Shown here one piece after another: positions 24,266 through 32,791 of a stretch of DNA of 64,000 nt (position 1 is the first letter of the stretch; every line of letters begins with the position of its first letter). A model generated the notes under the pieces. That model was given only the letters and a program-made list of their open reading frames with translations. It was not told the origin of the DNA and ran no database searches. The stretch is from Streptomyces reniochalinae (GTDB taxonomy: Bacteria; Actinomycetota; Actinomycetes; Streptomycetales; Streptomycetaceae). The DNA lies in the NCBI RefSeq assembly GCF_003323735.1, contig NZ_QOIM01000042.1:186001-250000 (forward strand), given 5' to 3'. The position numbers and the translations under genes were made by a program.

Positions 24266-25372
24266 ATGACAGGCGCAGGGACCGCACGCACACGGCCGGC
24301 GGGTGCGCGGCAGACGGGCGCGCGGGGCAGGGGCACGCGAACAGGCGGGCGCGGCGGACGGTGGGCCGCCGTGGCGGGCGGTCTGCCGGCCGCCGCCGCC
24401 CTCGTCGCGGCCGCGCTGCTGGCTCCCGCGCCCGCCGCGCCGCCCCCGCCCTCCCCGGCCGACGGCGCCGCGCACGGCGCGGGGGCGGCCGCGGGACGTC
24501 CCGCCTCGGCCACCGACCCGGACGAGAAGCCCGAGCCGGAGGAGTGCGAGGACGGCGGCAACCCCGCCGAGAGCCTCAAGCCCTCGGGGAAGGCGGGGGA
24601 GGCGGTCGAGCGGATCAAGGACGAGGGCAAGCTGGTCGTCGGCGTCGACCAGAACAGCTACCTGTGGGGCTACCGGGATCCGACGACGGGGAAGATCGAG
24701 GGCTTCGACATCGACCTGGTCAAGGCCATCGCCCGCGACCTGCTCGGCGGTGACGGGCCCGACAGGATCACCTACAAGACCATCCCCACCGACCAGCGCA
24801 TCCCCGCCATCGAGAAGGGCGAGGTGGACATGGTCGTGCGGACCATGACCATCGCCTGCGACCGCAAGGACAAGGTCGCCTTCTCCACGGCCTACTTCGA
24901 GGCGGGGCAGCAGCTGCTGGTCCCCAAGAAGGATGCCCGCGTCAAGGGCTTCGACGCGAGCATGCGCGGCAAACGCGTGTGCTACGCCTCGGGTTCGACG
25001 GCGGAGACGATGATGAAGTCGGACAGGTACGAGGAGCTGGGTGCCGAGCCCGTCGTCGTCCCCAACCAGCTCGACTGCCTGGTGCGCCTCCAGCTCGGCC
25101 AGGCCGACGCCACCGTCACCGACAGCGCCCTGGCAGCCGGGCAGGCGGCGCAGGACCCGTCCGTCGAACTCATCGGCGAGCCGCAGACGATCGAGCCGTA
25201 CGGCGTCGCGATGAACCTCGAGGACGAGGATCTGGTCCGCAGGGTCAACAAGGTGCTGGAGGACTACCGCGAGGACGGGTGGAAGTCCTCCTACAAGCGT
25301 TGGCTCGCCGACGACATCGTGGGTACGGAAGGGAAGAAGCCCGCACCGCCGAAACCGCTCTACCGTGACTGA
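24266..25372 (+). CDS. glnH: GlnH-like amino-acid-binding protein (SBP family 3) of the PknG pathway
   Basis: An extracytoplasmic solute-binding protein of 368 aa, of the polar amino-acid/glutamine family. The binding fold starts near residue 115 with GKLVVGVDQNSYLWGYRDPTTGKIEGFDIDLVKAIARDLLG, then PTDQRIPAIEKGEVDMVVRTMTI, VAFSTAYFEAGQQLLVPK and VCYASGSTAETMM, with the conserved Cys-pair region ending in PNQLDCLVRL. The N-terminus has a basic stretch and a hydrophobic helix (AAVAGGLPAAAALVAAALLAP) but no Cys after it, so there is no lipobox; it may be signal-anchored or secreted. In mycobacteria GlnH binds aspartate or glutamate and controls PknG. ATG 24266 follows ggtgagggggg; a GTG at 24242 overlapping the GlnX stop is possible. 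No permease or ATPase genes are adjacent, which fits a sensor rather than a transporter. Confidence 0.85.
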   Translation: MTGAGTARTRPAGARQTGARGRGTRTGGRGGRWAAVAGGLPAAAALVAAALLAPAPAAPPPPSPADGAAHGAGAAAGRPASATDPDEKPEPEECEDGGNPAESLKPSGKAGEAVERIKDEGKLVVGVDQNSYLWGYRDPTTGKIEGFDIDLVKAIARDLLGGDGPDRITYKTIPTDQRIPAIEKGEVDMVVRTMTIACDRKDKVAFSTAYFEAGQQLLVPKKDARVKGFDASMRGKRVCYASGSTAETMMKSDRYEELGAEPVVVPNQLDCLVRLQLGQADATVTDSALAAGQAAQDPSVELIGEPQTIEPYGVAMNLEDEDLVRRVNKVLEDYREDGWKSSYKRWLADDIVGTEGKKPAPPKPLYRD

Positions 25373-25448
25373 ACCGATGCCGGTAGGCGGGTCGCCGCCG
25401 GCGCCGGCCCGAGAGAGTGCACGTACGCGTCGAACAGCGAGGTGATCG

Positions 25449-26777
25449 ATGGGGACCGCCGGGCCCGCCGGAGAGGTGATGAGCCGGGAGGAGGCCGACC
25501 GCGCTCTGGAGCGTCTCGACGCCGAGCACGAGGCCGTCGAGTCCTCCCTGCTGGCACTCCAGGACCACGCCGGGCGCAGGCTGCTGGAGGGCGCGCGGCT
25601 CACCGGGACGACCGCGCACCGCTGGGCGCGCGCCGAGACCGCCATCACCTCGCTGTGGAACGGGTTCGAGACCTACTCGCGCACGCTGGAGCGGGCGCGT
25701 GAGCTGCGGGCCCGCCGCCGCTGGCCCAGCCGCGACGACCTGGCGGAGCTGACGCGCCTGCTGCGCGGCACGCTCACCGTCTCCGGCGGCGCACTGGCGG
25801 GCTCGCCGGGCGCGAGCCTGACGGAGAGCCCGAAACTCGCCGAGGAGCTGACGCTGAGCCGCCTCGTCGAGCGGATGAACGAGTGGTACGCGCAGGCCCT
25901 CGACGTGGTGGCCGCCGCCGACTCGGTGTGGTCGGCGCTGCCCGCCAGGATCGACCTGCTCGCCGCCGAACTCGGGCGCGTGCGTTCCCTGGCGCACTCC
26001 GTCGGCGTGCGCCCCGGTGAGCACCCGGCCGCCGACGACCTGGAGCGCACCACCCGTGAACTCACGGCCCTGCGCGAGGAGGTCGTCGCCGACCCGCTCG
26101 CCTTCTGGACACCCACCTCGGGCAGCGGCGCCCCCGGCGGCGGCCGCCCCGACACCACGCGCTACGACAACGCGGCCCGCACCCTGGAGGACGTACGGCG
26201 CGAGATCGACGCCGTCCTCGCCGTGCGGCAGGACGCCGAGACGCGGCTGATGACCCTCCGCGACGTGCTCAGCCGCGCCGATCGCACCCTCGCCGAAGCG
26301 CGCGCCGCGCGCGGCGAGGTACTCGCCAAGATCGCCGCTTGGGACGTACCCGCCGTCAGCGGCCCGCCCACCGCGCTCCAGGAACAGCTCGCCACCGCGG
26401 CCGAGCACCGCAGGCACGCGCGCTGGCACCGGCTCTCGCCGCTGCTGGAGAGCCTGGAGGAGCGCGCCGATGAGGAGTTGGAGCGCGCCCGCGCCGAACT
26501 GTCGGCCGTCACCGCGCCGCTGGCCGTCCGCGCGGAACTGCGCGGGCGCCTGGACGCGTACAAGGCGAAGGTGGCACAGAACGGCCTGGCGGAGGACCGC
26601 ATCCTCATCGAGCGCTACGACGCGGCACGCCGCATGCTGTGGAGCGCGCCCTGCGACCTGAGGGCCGCAGAGGAGGCCGTACTGCGCTACCAGCGGGCCG
26701 CACAGGAGGCGCTGGCCCAGCGGCAGCGAGATGCCCGGCACACCGCGGGCGGAGCGATGAACATGGGGGCAGAGTGA
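25449..26777 (+). CDS. Coiled-coil protein of the PknG locus, unknown function
   Basis: A 442-aa soluble protein with no catalytic motif that I recognise. Nearly the whole length is predicted by eye to be helical, with heptad-like patterns: REEADRALERLDAEHEAVESSL, ARTLEDVRREIDAVLAVRQDAETRLMTLRDV, and a highly charged LLESLEERADEELERARAELSAV. It sits between GlnH and PknG, and its stop overlaps the PknG start (GTGA). That overlap and its lack of signal or membrane segments suggest a cytoplasmic scaffold or adaptor for the kinase. The mycobacterial glnX-glnH-pknG locus has no such gene, so it is a local addition. ATG 25449 is preceded by gaggtgat. Confidence 0.8.
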   Translation: MGTAGPAGEVMSREEADRALERLDAEHEAVESSLLALQDHAGRRLLEGARLTGTTAHRWARAETAITSLWNGFETYSRTLERARELRARRRWPSRDDLAELTRLLRGTLTVSGGALAGSPGASLTESPKLAEELTLSRLVERMNEWYAQALDVVAAADSVWSALPARIDLLAAELGRVRSLAHSVGVRPGEHPAADDLERTTRELTALREEVVADPLAFWTPTSGSGAPGGGRPDTTRYDNAARTLEDVRREIDAVLAVRQDAETRLMTLRDVLSRADRTLAEARAARGEVLAKIAAWDVPAVSGPPTALQEQLATAAEHRRHARWHRLSPLLESLEERADEELERARAELSAVTAPLAVRAELRGRLDAYKAKVAQNGLAEDRILIERYDAARRMLWSAPCDLRAAEEAVLRYQRAAQEALAQRQRDARHTAGGAMNMGAE

Positions 26778-29530
26778 GCGAGCAGGCGAGCGCGCCGCGG
26801 CGGCCGTGCCAACGGCCGCAGTGCGAGGGCGCCTACGAGGACATGGGCGGCGGGGAGCTGTACTGCGACACCTGCGGGCTCGCGCCCGTGGTGGCGCCCG
26901 GCGGGGTGCTCGGCTCGGCGCCGACGGGGGTGACCAGCCCGGGGCGGGGCAGCCGCTCCTCGGGGTCGGCCCGCACCGGCTCCGCGCGCGCCTCCGCGCG
27001 CTCCCGCTCCTCCCGCCGCTCGGTCTCCGGGCGGCTCTCCCGCTCCCTGTCGGGCCGCTCCACCAGCCGCTCGGTTTCCGTACGCACCGGCCGCTCCTCC
27101 ACCGGGCCGTCGTCCTCGGCGCGCGGCCGGCTGGGCGCCGGACTCGTCCAGGTCCCCGACGTGCCGCGGCCGGACCCGGCCACCGTGGTGCTGGAGAACC
27201 CCGAGGTCCCCGAGCGCAAACGGTTTTGCAGCAACGGCGACTGCGGGGCGCCCGTGGGCCGCTCCCGCGGCGCGCGCTCGGGACGCACCGAGGGGTTTTG
27301 CACCCAGTGCGGCCATCCCTACTCGTTCGTGCCCAAGCTGGGCCCGGGCGACATCGTGCACGGCCAGTACGAGGTCGCCGGATGCCTCGCGCACGGCGGG
27401 CTCGGCTGGGTCTATCTCGCCGTGGACCGCGCCGTCTCCGACCGCTGGGTCGTCCTCAAGGGCCTCCTCGACACCGGCGACGAGGACGCCATGGCGGCCG
27501 CGATCGCCGAGCGGCGCTTCCTGGCGGAGATCGAGCACTCGGGCATCGTGCGCATCTACAACTTCGTCGAGCACCTGGACCAGCGCACCGGCAGCCTCGA
27601 CGGCTACATCGTCATGGAGTACGTCGGCGGCAGCTCGCTCAAACAGATCGCCAACGAGCGCCGCGCCCCGGACGGGAGACGCGACCCGCTGCCCGTCGAA
27701 GTGGCCTGCGCCTACGGCATCGAGGCGCTGGAGGCCCTCGGTCACCTGCACAGCCGCAACCTGCTCTACTGCGACTTCAAGGTCGACAACGCCATCCAGC
27801 AGGGCGACCAGCTCAAGCTCATCGACATGGGCGCCGTGCGCCGCATGGACGACGAGGACAGCGCCATCTACGGCACCGTCGGCTACCAGGCGCCCGAAGT
27901 GGCCGAAGAGGGACCCTCGGTCGCCTCCGACCTGTACACGGTGGCGCGCACCCTGGCCGTCCTCACCTTCGACTTCCAGGGCTACACCAACGTCTACGTC
28001 GACAGCCTGCCCGAGCCCGGCAACATCGAGGTCTTCCACAGGTACGAGTCCTTCTACCGCTTCCTGGTACGGGCCACGGACCCCGACCCGCAGCGCCGGT
28101 TCGCCTCGGCCGAGGAGATGTCCGAACAGCTGTTCGGCGTGCTCCGTGAGGTCGTGGCCGTCCAGTCCGGGCGGCCACGCCCCGCCCTCTCCACCCTCTT
28201 CGGCCCCGAACTCCGCGTCGTGGACACCGACCTGGTCACCGCGCAGCAGGGCGACATTTCCCTGCTGGGGGCCCGCACGGGCGCGCGCGGCAGCGGCCGG
28301 CGCGGCCCACGGCCCGCCGCACGCGGCGGACCCGCGCAGGTGACGCTGCCCGCCCAGGCGGTGGCCCCCGCGAGCGGGAACGCCACGGCCCCCGCGGCGA
28401 CTGCGGGGACCGCCCTGGCCGCCGCGGGCGGTGCGGGCGCCGCTCCAGGCACCGCCCCGGACGGTGCCGCCGCGGGCAGCGCGCCCGCGCCGCTCGCCTC
28501 CTTCCCCGCGCCGGCGCCACCCGCGGCGGGCGCGGCCGGGATCGCGCTGCGCCCCCTGGAGGCGGGCGCGACGGCGCTCGCGCTGCCCGTACCGCGCGTC
28601 GACCCGTCCGACCCGAACGCGGGATTCCTCGCGGGGCTGATGGCCTCGGCCCCCGCCGACCTGCTCACCGCGCTGGAAGCCGCCACCACCGACTCCCCCG
28701 AACTGCGGCTGCGCACCCTGCGCGCCCACCTCGAACTCGGACCGGGGCCGCAGGGGCCGGACGCCGCGCTCAGTGCGCTCGGCGCGCTGGAAGCCCGGCA
28801 CGCCGAGGACTGGCGGGTCGTGTGGTATCGCGGCGTGGCCTCCCTGGTGACCGGAGACCGGGAGGCCGCGGCCCTCTCCTTCGACGCCGTCTACGACGCC
28901 TTTCCCGGCGAGCCGGCACCCAAGCTGGCGCTCGGCATCTGCGCGGAGGTCCTGGGCCAGTGGGACAACGCCGCCGAGTACTACCACCTGGTGTGGACCA
29001 CCGACCCGGCCTACGTGAGCGCCGCCTTCGGGCTGGCGCGGGTACGGCTGGCCACCGGCGACCGCGCCGGTGCCGTACGCGTGCTGGAGTCGGTTCCGGA
29101 GTCCTCCATCCACTTCACCGCGGCCCGTGTCGCGGCCGTCAGAGCGCGCCTGCGACAGCGCTCGCCGCACGAGCCGCTGCTGGATGACCTTCAGGCGGCC
29201 GCACGGCAGGTCGCCGGTCTGGAGGACGTCGGACTGGACGCCGTCCGCCGTCACGAGCTGACCTGCGAGGTACTCGGCTGCGCGCTCGACTGGCTGTTGT
29301 GCCAGGCTGGTGCCGCCCGGGGGACGGTCTCCGGGCCCGCGCCTGCGGGTGCGCCGGGCTCACCTCCCGGCGCCGGGGTACGGCTGTTGGACAGTCCGCT
29401 CACCGAGGAGGGGCTGCGCTTCGGCCTGGAGCGCTCCTACCGGCTGCTCGCCCGGCACGCGCAGACCGGAACCGAGAGGATCGAACTGGTGGAACGCGCC
29501 AACCGCTTCCGCCCCCGGACGTGGGTGTGA
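26774..29530 (+). CDS. pknG: Serine/threonine protein kinase PknG with zinc ribbons and TPR domain
   Basis: A soluble 918-aa kinase in the architecture of mycobacterial PknG. An extra N-terminal ribbon has Cys12, Cys17, Cys31 and Cys34, followed by a Ser/Arg-rich linker. The rubredoxin-like metal site is Cys152/Cys157 and Cys176/Cys179, directly before SFVPKLGPGDIVHGQYEV. The kinase domain has VVLKGL (Lys229), IVMEYVGGSSLKQI, a catalytic loop LLYCDFKVDN (Asp334) and LIDMGAV in place of DFG (Asp351), all as in PknG rather than the PknA/B type. A Pro/Ala-rich linker separates a C-terminal TPR region (WRVVWYRGVASLVTGD, FPGEPAPKLALGI) ending ANRFRPRTWV. PknG controls glutamate metabolism by phosphorylating the FHA inhibitor GarA/OdhI. 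GTG 26774 overlaps the preceding stop. Confidence 0.93.
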   Translation: MSEQASAPRRPCQRPQCEGAYEDMGGGELYCDTCGLAPVVAPGGVLGSAPTGVTSPGRGSRSSGSARTGSARASARSRSSRRSVSGRLSRSLSGRSTSRSVSVRTGRSSTGPSSSARGRLGAGLVQVPDVPRPDPATVVLENPEVPERKRFCSNGDCGAPVGRSRGARSGRTEGFCTQCGHPYSFVPKLGPGDIVHGQYEVAGCLAHGGLGWVYLAVDRAVSDRWVVLKGLLDTGDEDAMAAAIAERRFLAEIEHSGIVRIYNFVEHLDQRTGSLDGYIVMEYVGGSSLKQIANERRAPDGRRDPLPVEVACAYGIEALEALGHLHSRNLLYCDFKVDNAIQQGDQLKLIDMGAVRRMDDEDSAIYGTVGYQAPEVAEEGPSVASDLYTVARTLAVLTFDFQGYTNVYVDSLPEPGNIEVFHRYESFYRFLVRATDPDPQRRFASAEEMSEQLFGVLREVVAVQSGRPRPALSTLFGPELRVVDTDLVTAQQGDISLLGARTGARGSGRRGPRPAARGGPAQVTLPAQAVAPASGNATAPAATAGTALAAAGGAGAAPGTAPDGAAAGSAPAPLASFPAPAPPAAGAAGIALRPLEAGATALALPVPRVDPSDPNAGFLAGLMASAPADLLTALEAATTDSPELRLRTLRAHLELGPGPQGPDAALSALGALEARHAEDWRVVWYRGVASLVTGDREAAALSFDAVYDAFPGEPAPKLALGICAEVLGQWDNAAEYYHLVWTTDPAYVSAAFGLARVRLATGDRAGAVRVLESVPESSIHFTAARVAAVRARLRQRSPHEPLLDDLQAAARQVAGLEDVGLDAVRRHELTCEVLGCALDWLLCQAGAARGTVSGPAPAGAPGSPPGAGVRLLDSPLTEEGLRFGLERSYRLLARHAQTGTERIELVERANRFRPRTWV

Positions 29531-29532
29531 CC

Positions 29533-31167
29533 ATGCCTCAGCTCGACCAACTGTCCGCCTGCCCGAGCTGCGCGGAGCCGCTCGAGGAGGGTGACCGTTT
29601 CTGCGGCGCCTGCGGCGCCGACCTGGAAGCAGCCGCCCGCGACCTCGCCGCCGGCGCACAGGACGCCACGCAGGGGCGCACCCCCACGCTCCCCGACGGC
29701 CTGCCGACGGTGCCCCCGCCAGGACAGGGCCACCCGGCCGCACCCCCGCCCCCGCCCGCGCCACCGGCGGACCAGGGCCACGCTTCCGCACCCCCGCCCC
29801 CGCCCGCGCCCCCCGCCCCGCCCGTACAGCCGGGTGCCGCCGCGGGTACGGGCCCGCAGCGGCCCGGGGCGGACGGCTGGGAGCATCCCCCGGCCGCGGG
29901 CCCGCAGCCCCCCTCACCCGCGTCCGGGCCCCTGCCCGCCTCCGCCGAGCAGGACTTCGCCCTGCCGCCCGCGGCCGGGGAGCCTGTGACGCCCCCACCA
30001 CCGGCCGGCGCCGGTCCCGTTCCGCCCACCGCCGAAGCGGGCTTCCCTTCGGCCGGTGCCGGGCCCGTCCCACCGGCCGACGGTGCGGGCGTCTCACCGG
30101 TCCGGGACGCGGGTGCCCCGACGCCGCCCGCGCAGGGCCCCGCGCCGACCGGTCCCGACCCGCGCACCGTCTCCGACGACCCCGCCGGACCGACGGGCCA
30201 CGTCACCGGCACCGGTGAAGCCGACGGCTTCGCGGGCGGTCCCGAACCGCTCGGCCCCACCTGCGTCGCCTGCGGCACCGGCACCATCGACGACGACGGC
30301 TACTGCGAACACTGCGGCCACAAGCAGCCCCGCGACCGCGACCACATGGAGTCGGCCCTGGCCACCGTGGCCGCAGCCAGCGACCGCGGTCTGCGCCACC
30401 ACCGCAACGAGGACTTCTACGCCCTCGCCGAGACCGCCACCGGCGAAGGCGCGCCCGTGACGATCGCCGTCGTCTGCGACGGCGTCTCCTCCGCCACCCG
30501 CCCCGACGAGGCGTCAGCCGCGGCGGCCGAGGCGGCCAGCGCTTCCCTGCGCACGGCGCTGCCGCAGGGCCGCCACGCGCAGCAGGCCATGCACGACGCG
30601 CTCGTCGTCGCCGCCGAGGCGGTCAACGAACTGGCCGCCGACACCCCCGTCGACCCGGCCAAGAACGCGCCCGCCTGCACCGTCGTCGGCGCGCTCAGCT
30701 GCGCGGGCATCCTGACCGTCGGCTGGATCGGTGACAGCCGCGCCTACTGGGTGCCCGACGACCGCACGGCCGGCGCCACGCGCCTGACCGAGGACGACTC
30801 CTGGGCCGCGCAGATGGTCGCCGCCGGGCTGATGAGCGAGGCCGAGGCCTACGCGGACCCGCGCGCGCACGCCATCACGGGGTGGCTGGGCGCCGACGCC
30901 TACGAACTCGACCCGCACACCGCCTCCTTCCAGCCCGAGCGGGCAGGCGTCGTGGTGGTGTGCACGGACGGGCTGTGGAACTACGCCGAGTCCGCCGACG
31001 AGATGGCCGCGGCCCTGCCGCCCGACGCAGGCACCCACCCGCTCCACACCGCCCGGCACCTGGTCGGCTACGCGCTGGACGGCGGGGGCCACGACAACGT
31101 GACGGTCGCGGTGCTGCCCGTTCCCGCGCCGTCGCCCGCACCGCAGGAGGGGACGAGGCCGGCCTGA
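29533..31167 (+). CDS. Zinc-ribbon PP2C-family protein phosphatase
   Basis: A 544-aa protein phosphatase starting 2 bases after pknG. A zinc ribbon (CPSCAEPLEEGDRFCGACG) opens the protein, then about 210 residues of Pro/Ala/Gly linker, a second ribbon (CVACGTGTIDDDGYCEHCG), and the PP2C domain from residue 280. The domain has the metal-binding motifs AASDRGLRHHRNEDFYAL, VVCDGVSSAT, GWIGDSRAYWV and DGGGHDNVTVAVL, with aspartates in the canonical places. It probably reverses phosphorylation by the adjoining PknG. Paired kinase and PP2C genes are well known; the zinc ribbons that match the kinase suggest a shared docking partner. It is likely cytoplasmic as there is no signal peptide or membrane helix. 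Confidence 0.9.
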   Translation: MPQLDQLSACPSCAEPLEEGDRFCGACGADLEAAARDLAAGAQDATQGRTPTLPDGLPTVPPPGQGHPAAPPPPPAPPADQGHASAPPPPPAPPAPPVQPGAAAGTGPQRPGADGWEHPPAAGPQPPSPASGPLPASAEQDFALPPAAGEPVTPPPPAGAGPVPPTAEAGFPSAGAGPVPPADGAGVSPVRDAGAPTPPAQGPAPTGPDPRTVSDDPAGPTGHVTGTGEADGFAGGPEPLGPTCVACGTGTIDDDGYCEHCGHKQPRDRDHMESALATVAAASDRGLRHHRNEDFYALAETATGEGAPVTIAVVCDGVSSATRPDEASAAAAEAASASLRTALPQGRHAQQAMHDALVVAAEAVNELAADTPVDPAKNAPACTVVGALSCAGILTVGWIGDSRAYWVPDDRTAGATRLTEDDSWAAQMVAAGLMSEAEAYADPRAHAITGWLGADAYELDPHTASFQPERAGVVVVCTDGLWNYAESADEMAAALPPDAGTHPLHTARHLVGYALDGGGHDNVTVAVLPVPAPSPAPQEGTRPA

Positions 31168-31357
31168 GCCGCGCACATGGCGGGCCCCGCCACGACATGG
31201 GCCCACCGCGACCCGGCCCACCGCGACCGGGTCCCTCACAACCGGGGGAGAGGGACGGTCGCGGGACGCCGTCCGGGGGGAAGCGCCGCGCACACCGGCA
31301 CACTTCCGCCCGCCCCTTCGTCTACCTGTCGCCGCAGCACACACAGGAGCGGAAAAC

Positions 31358-32707
31358 ATGGCCAACTTCGCCAAGTCCAACGCGCCGCGCTTCTCCGTGG
31401 ACGTCTACCAGAACGAGTTCCTGCCCGAGGGCGCCCGCGAGGTGAACGCGATCGTCACCGTCACCTCCACCGGCGGCGGCACCACCGGCGGCCTGCCCCT
31501 GACGGTGACCGGCACCGGGCACGGCGGCGCGGGAGCGGACGCCGCCGTCGTCATCATGGTCGACTGCTCCGGCTCGATGGACTACCCGCCGACCAAGATG
31601 CGCAACGCGCGCGAGGCCACCGCCGCCGCCATCGACACCCTGCGCGACGGCGTCAGGTTCGCCGTCGTCGCCGGAACCCACAAGGCCGTCGAGATCTACC
31701 CGGGCGACGGCTCGCTCGCCGTCGCGGGCTCAACCACCCGCTGGGAGGCCAAGGACGCGCTGCGCGGCCTGAGCGCCAACGGCGGAACCGCCATCGGCAC
31801 CTGGCTCACCCTCGCCGACCGGCTGCTCGGCTCCGCCGATGTCGCCATCCGGCACGGCATCCTGCTCACCGACGGCCGCAACGAGCACGAGTCGCCCGCC
31901 GAGTTGAGGGCCGCGCTCGACGCCTGCGCGGGCCGCTTCACCTGCGACGCCCGCGGAGTCGGCACCGACTGGGAGGTCAAGGAGGTGACCGGCATCGCCT
32001 CCGCGCTGCTGGGCACCGCCGACATCGTGGCCGACCCCGGCGGCCTCGCGGCGGACTTCACACAGATGATGGAGAACGCCATGGGCAAGGAGGTCGCCGA
32101 CGTGGCCCTCCGCCTGTGGACACCGCTGGGCACCCGGATCAAGTACGTCAAGCAGGTGGCGCCCACCGTCGAGAACCTGACCGAGCGCCGCACGGAGGCG
32201 GGCCCACGCGCCGGGGACTACCCGACGGGGTCATGGGGCGACGAGTCACGCGACTACCACGTCTGTGTGGAGGTGCCCGCCGCCGAGGTCGGCCAGGAGA
32301 TGCTCGCGGCCCGGGTCTCCCTCGTCCTGCCGGCGCCCGAGGGCGGCACCCCCCAGACCCTCTCCCAGGGCCTCGTGCGGGCGGTGTGGACGGACGACAT
32401 GGTGGCCACCACCTCCCTCAACCCGCAGGTCGCGCACTACACGGGGCAGGCCGAACTCGCCCAGGCCATCCAGACGGGGCTCGATCTGCGCAAGGCCGGC
32501 GACGAAGCGGGCGCAACGGCCAAACTGGGGCGAGCCGTACAGTTGGCGAGCGCCTCGGGGAACACGGATACTGCGAAACTGCTTTCGAAGGTGGTCGACG
32601 TGGTGGATGCCGCGACGGGTACTGTTCGACTGAAAGCGAAGGTCGCCGAGGCCGATGAGATGACGCTGGAGACGCGGTCCACCAAGACGGTCCGCGTCAA
32701 GCGCTAG
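31358..32707 (+). CDS. von Willebrand factor A (vWA) domain protein
   Basis: A 449-aa soluble protein with one vWA domain. A beta-sandwich N-terminus (FSVDVYQNEFLPEGAREVNAIVTV) precedes the metal-ion-dependent adhesion site: DCSGSMD (DxSxS), GGTAIGTWL (the Thr) and LLTDGRNEH (the Asp). The C-terminal 200 residues hold a second beta domain and a helical tail with AGDEAGATAKLGRAVQLA. vWA, PP2C and kinase genes form triads in bacterial stress and metal-resistance systems of the TerY type, where the vWA protein organises complexes. The ATG lies 190 bases after the phosphatase with a ggagcggaaa ribosome-binding site, so it could have its own promoter in that gap. Confidence 0.9.
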   Translation: MANFAKSNAPRFSVDVYQNEFLPEGAREVNAIVTVTSTGGGTTGGLPLTVTGTGHGGAGADAAVVIMVDCSGSMDYPPTKMRNAREATAAAIDTLRDGVRFAVVAGTHKAVEIYPGDGSLAVAGSTTRWEAKDALRGLSANGGTAIGTWLTLADRLLGSADVAIRHGILLTDGRNEHESPAELRAALDACAGRFTCDARGVGTDWEVKEVTGIASALLGTADIVADPGGLAADFTQMMENAMGKEVADVALRLWTPLGTRIKYVKQVAPTVENLTERRTEAGPRAGDYPTGSWGDESRDYHVCVEVPAAEVGQEMLAARVSLVLPAPEGGTPQTLSQGLVRAVWTDDMVATTSLNPQVAHYTGQAELAQAIQTGLDLRKAGDEAGATAKLGRAVQLASASGNTDTAKLLSKVVDVVDAATGTVRLKAKVAEADEMTLETRSTKTVRVKR

Positions 32708-32791
32708 CCGCACCGGCCGCGGCGCGCATCCCTACCCGGCGAGGCGCCGGGTACGCACCCGAGCAGGAGCACGGAGGGGGAGGCACTCACC

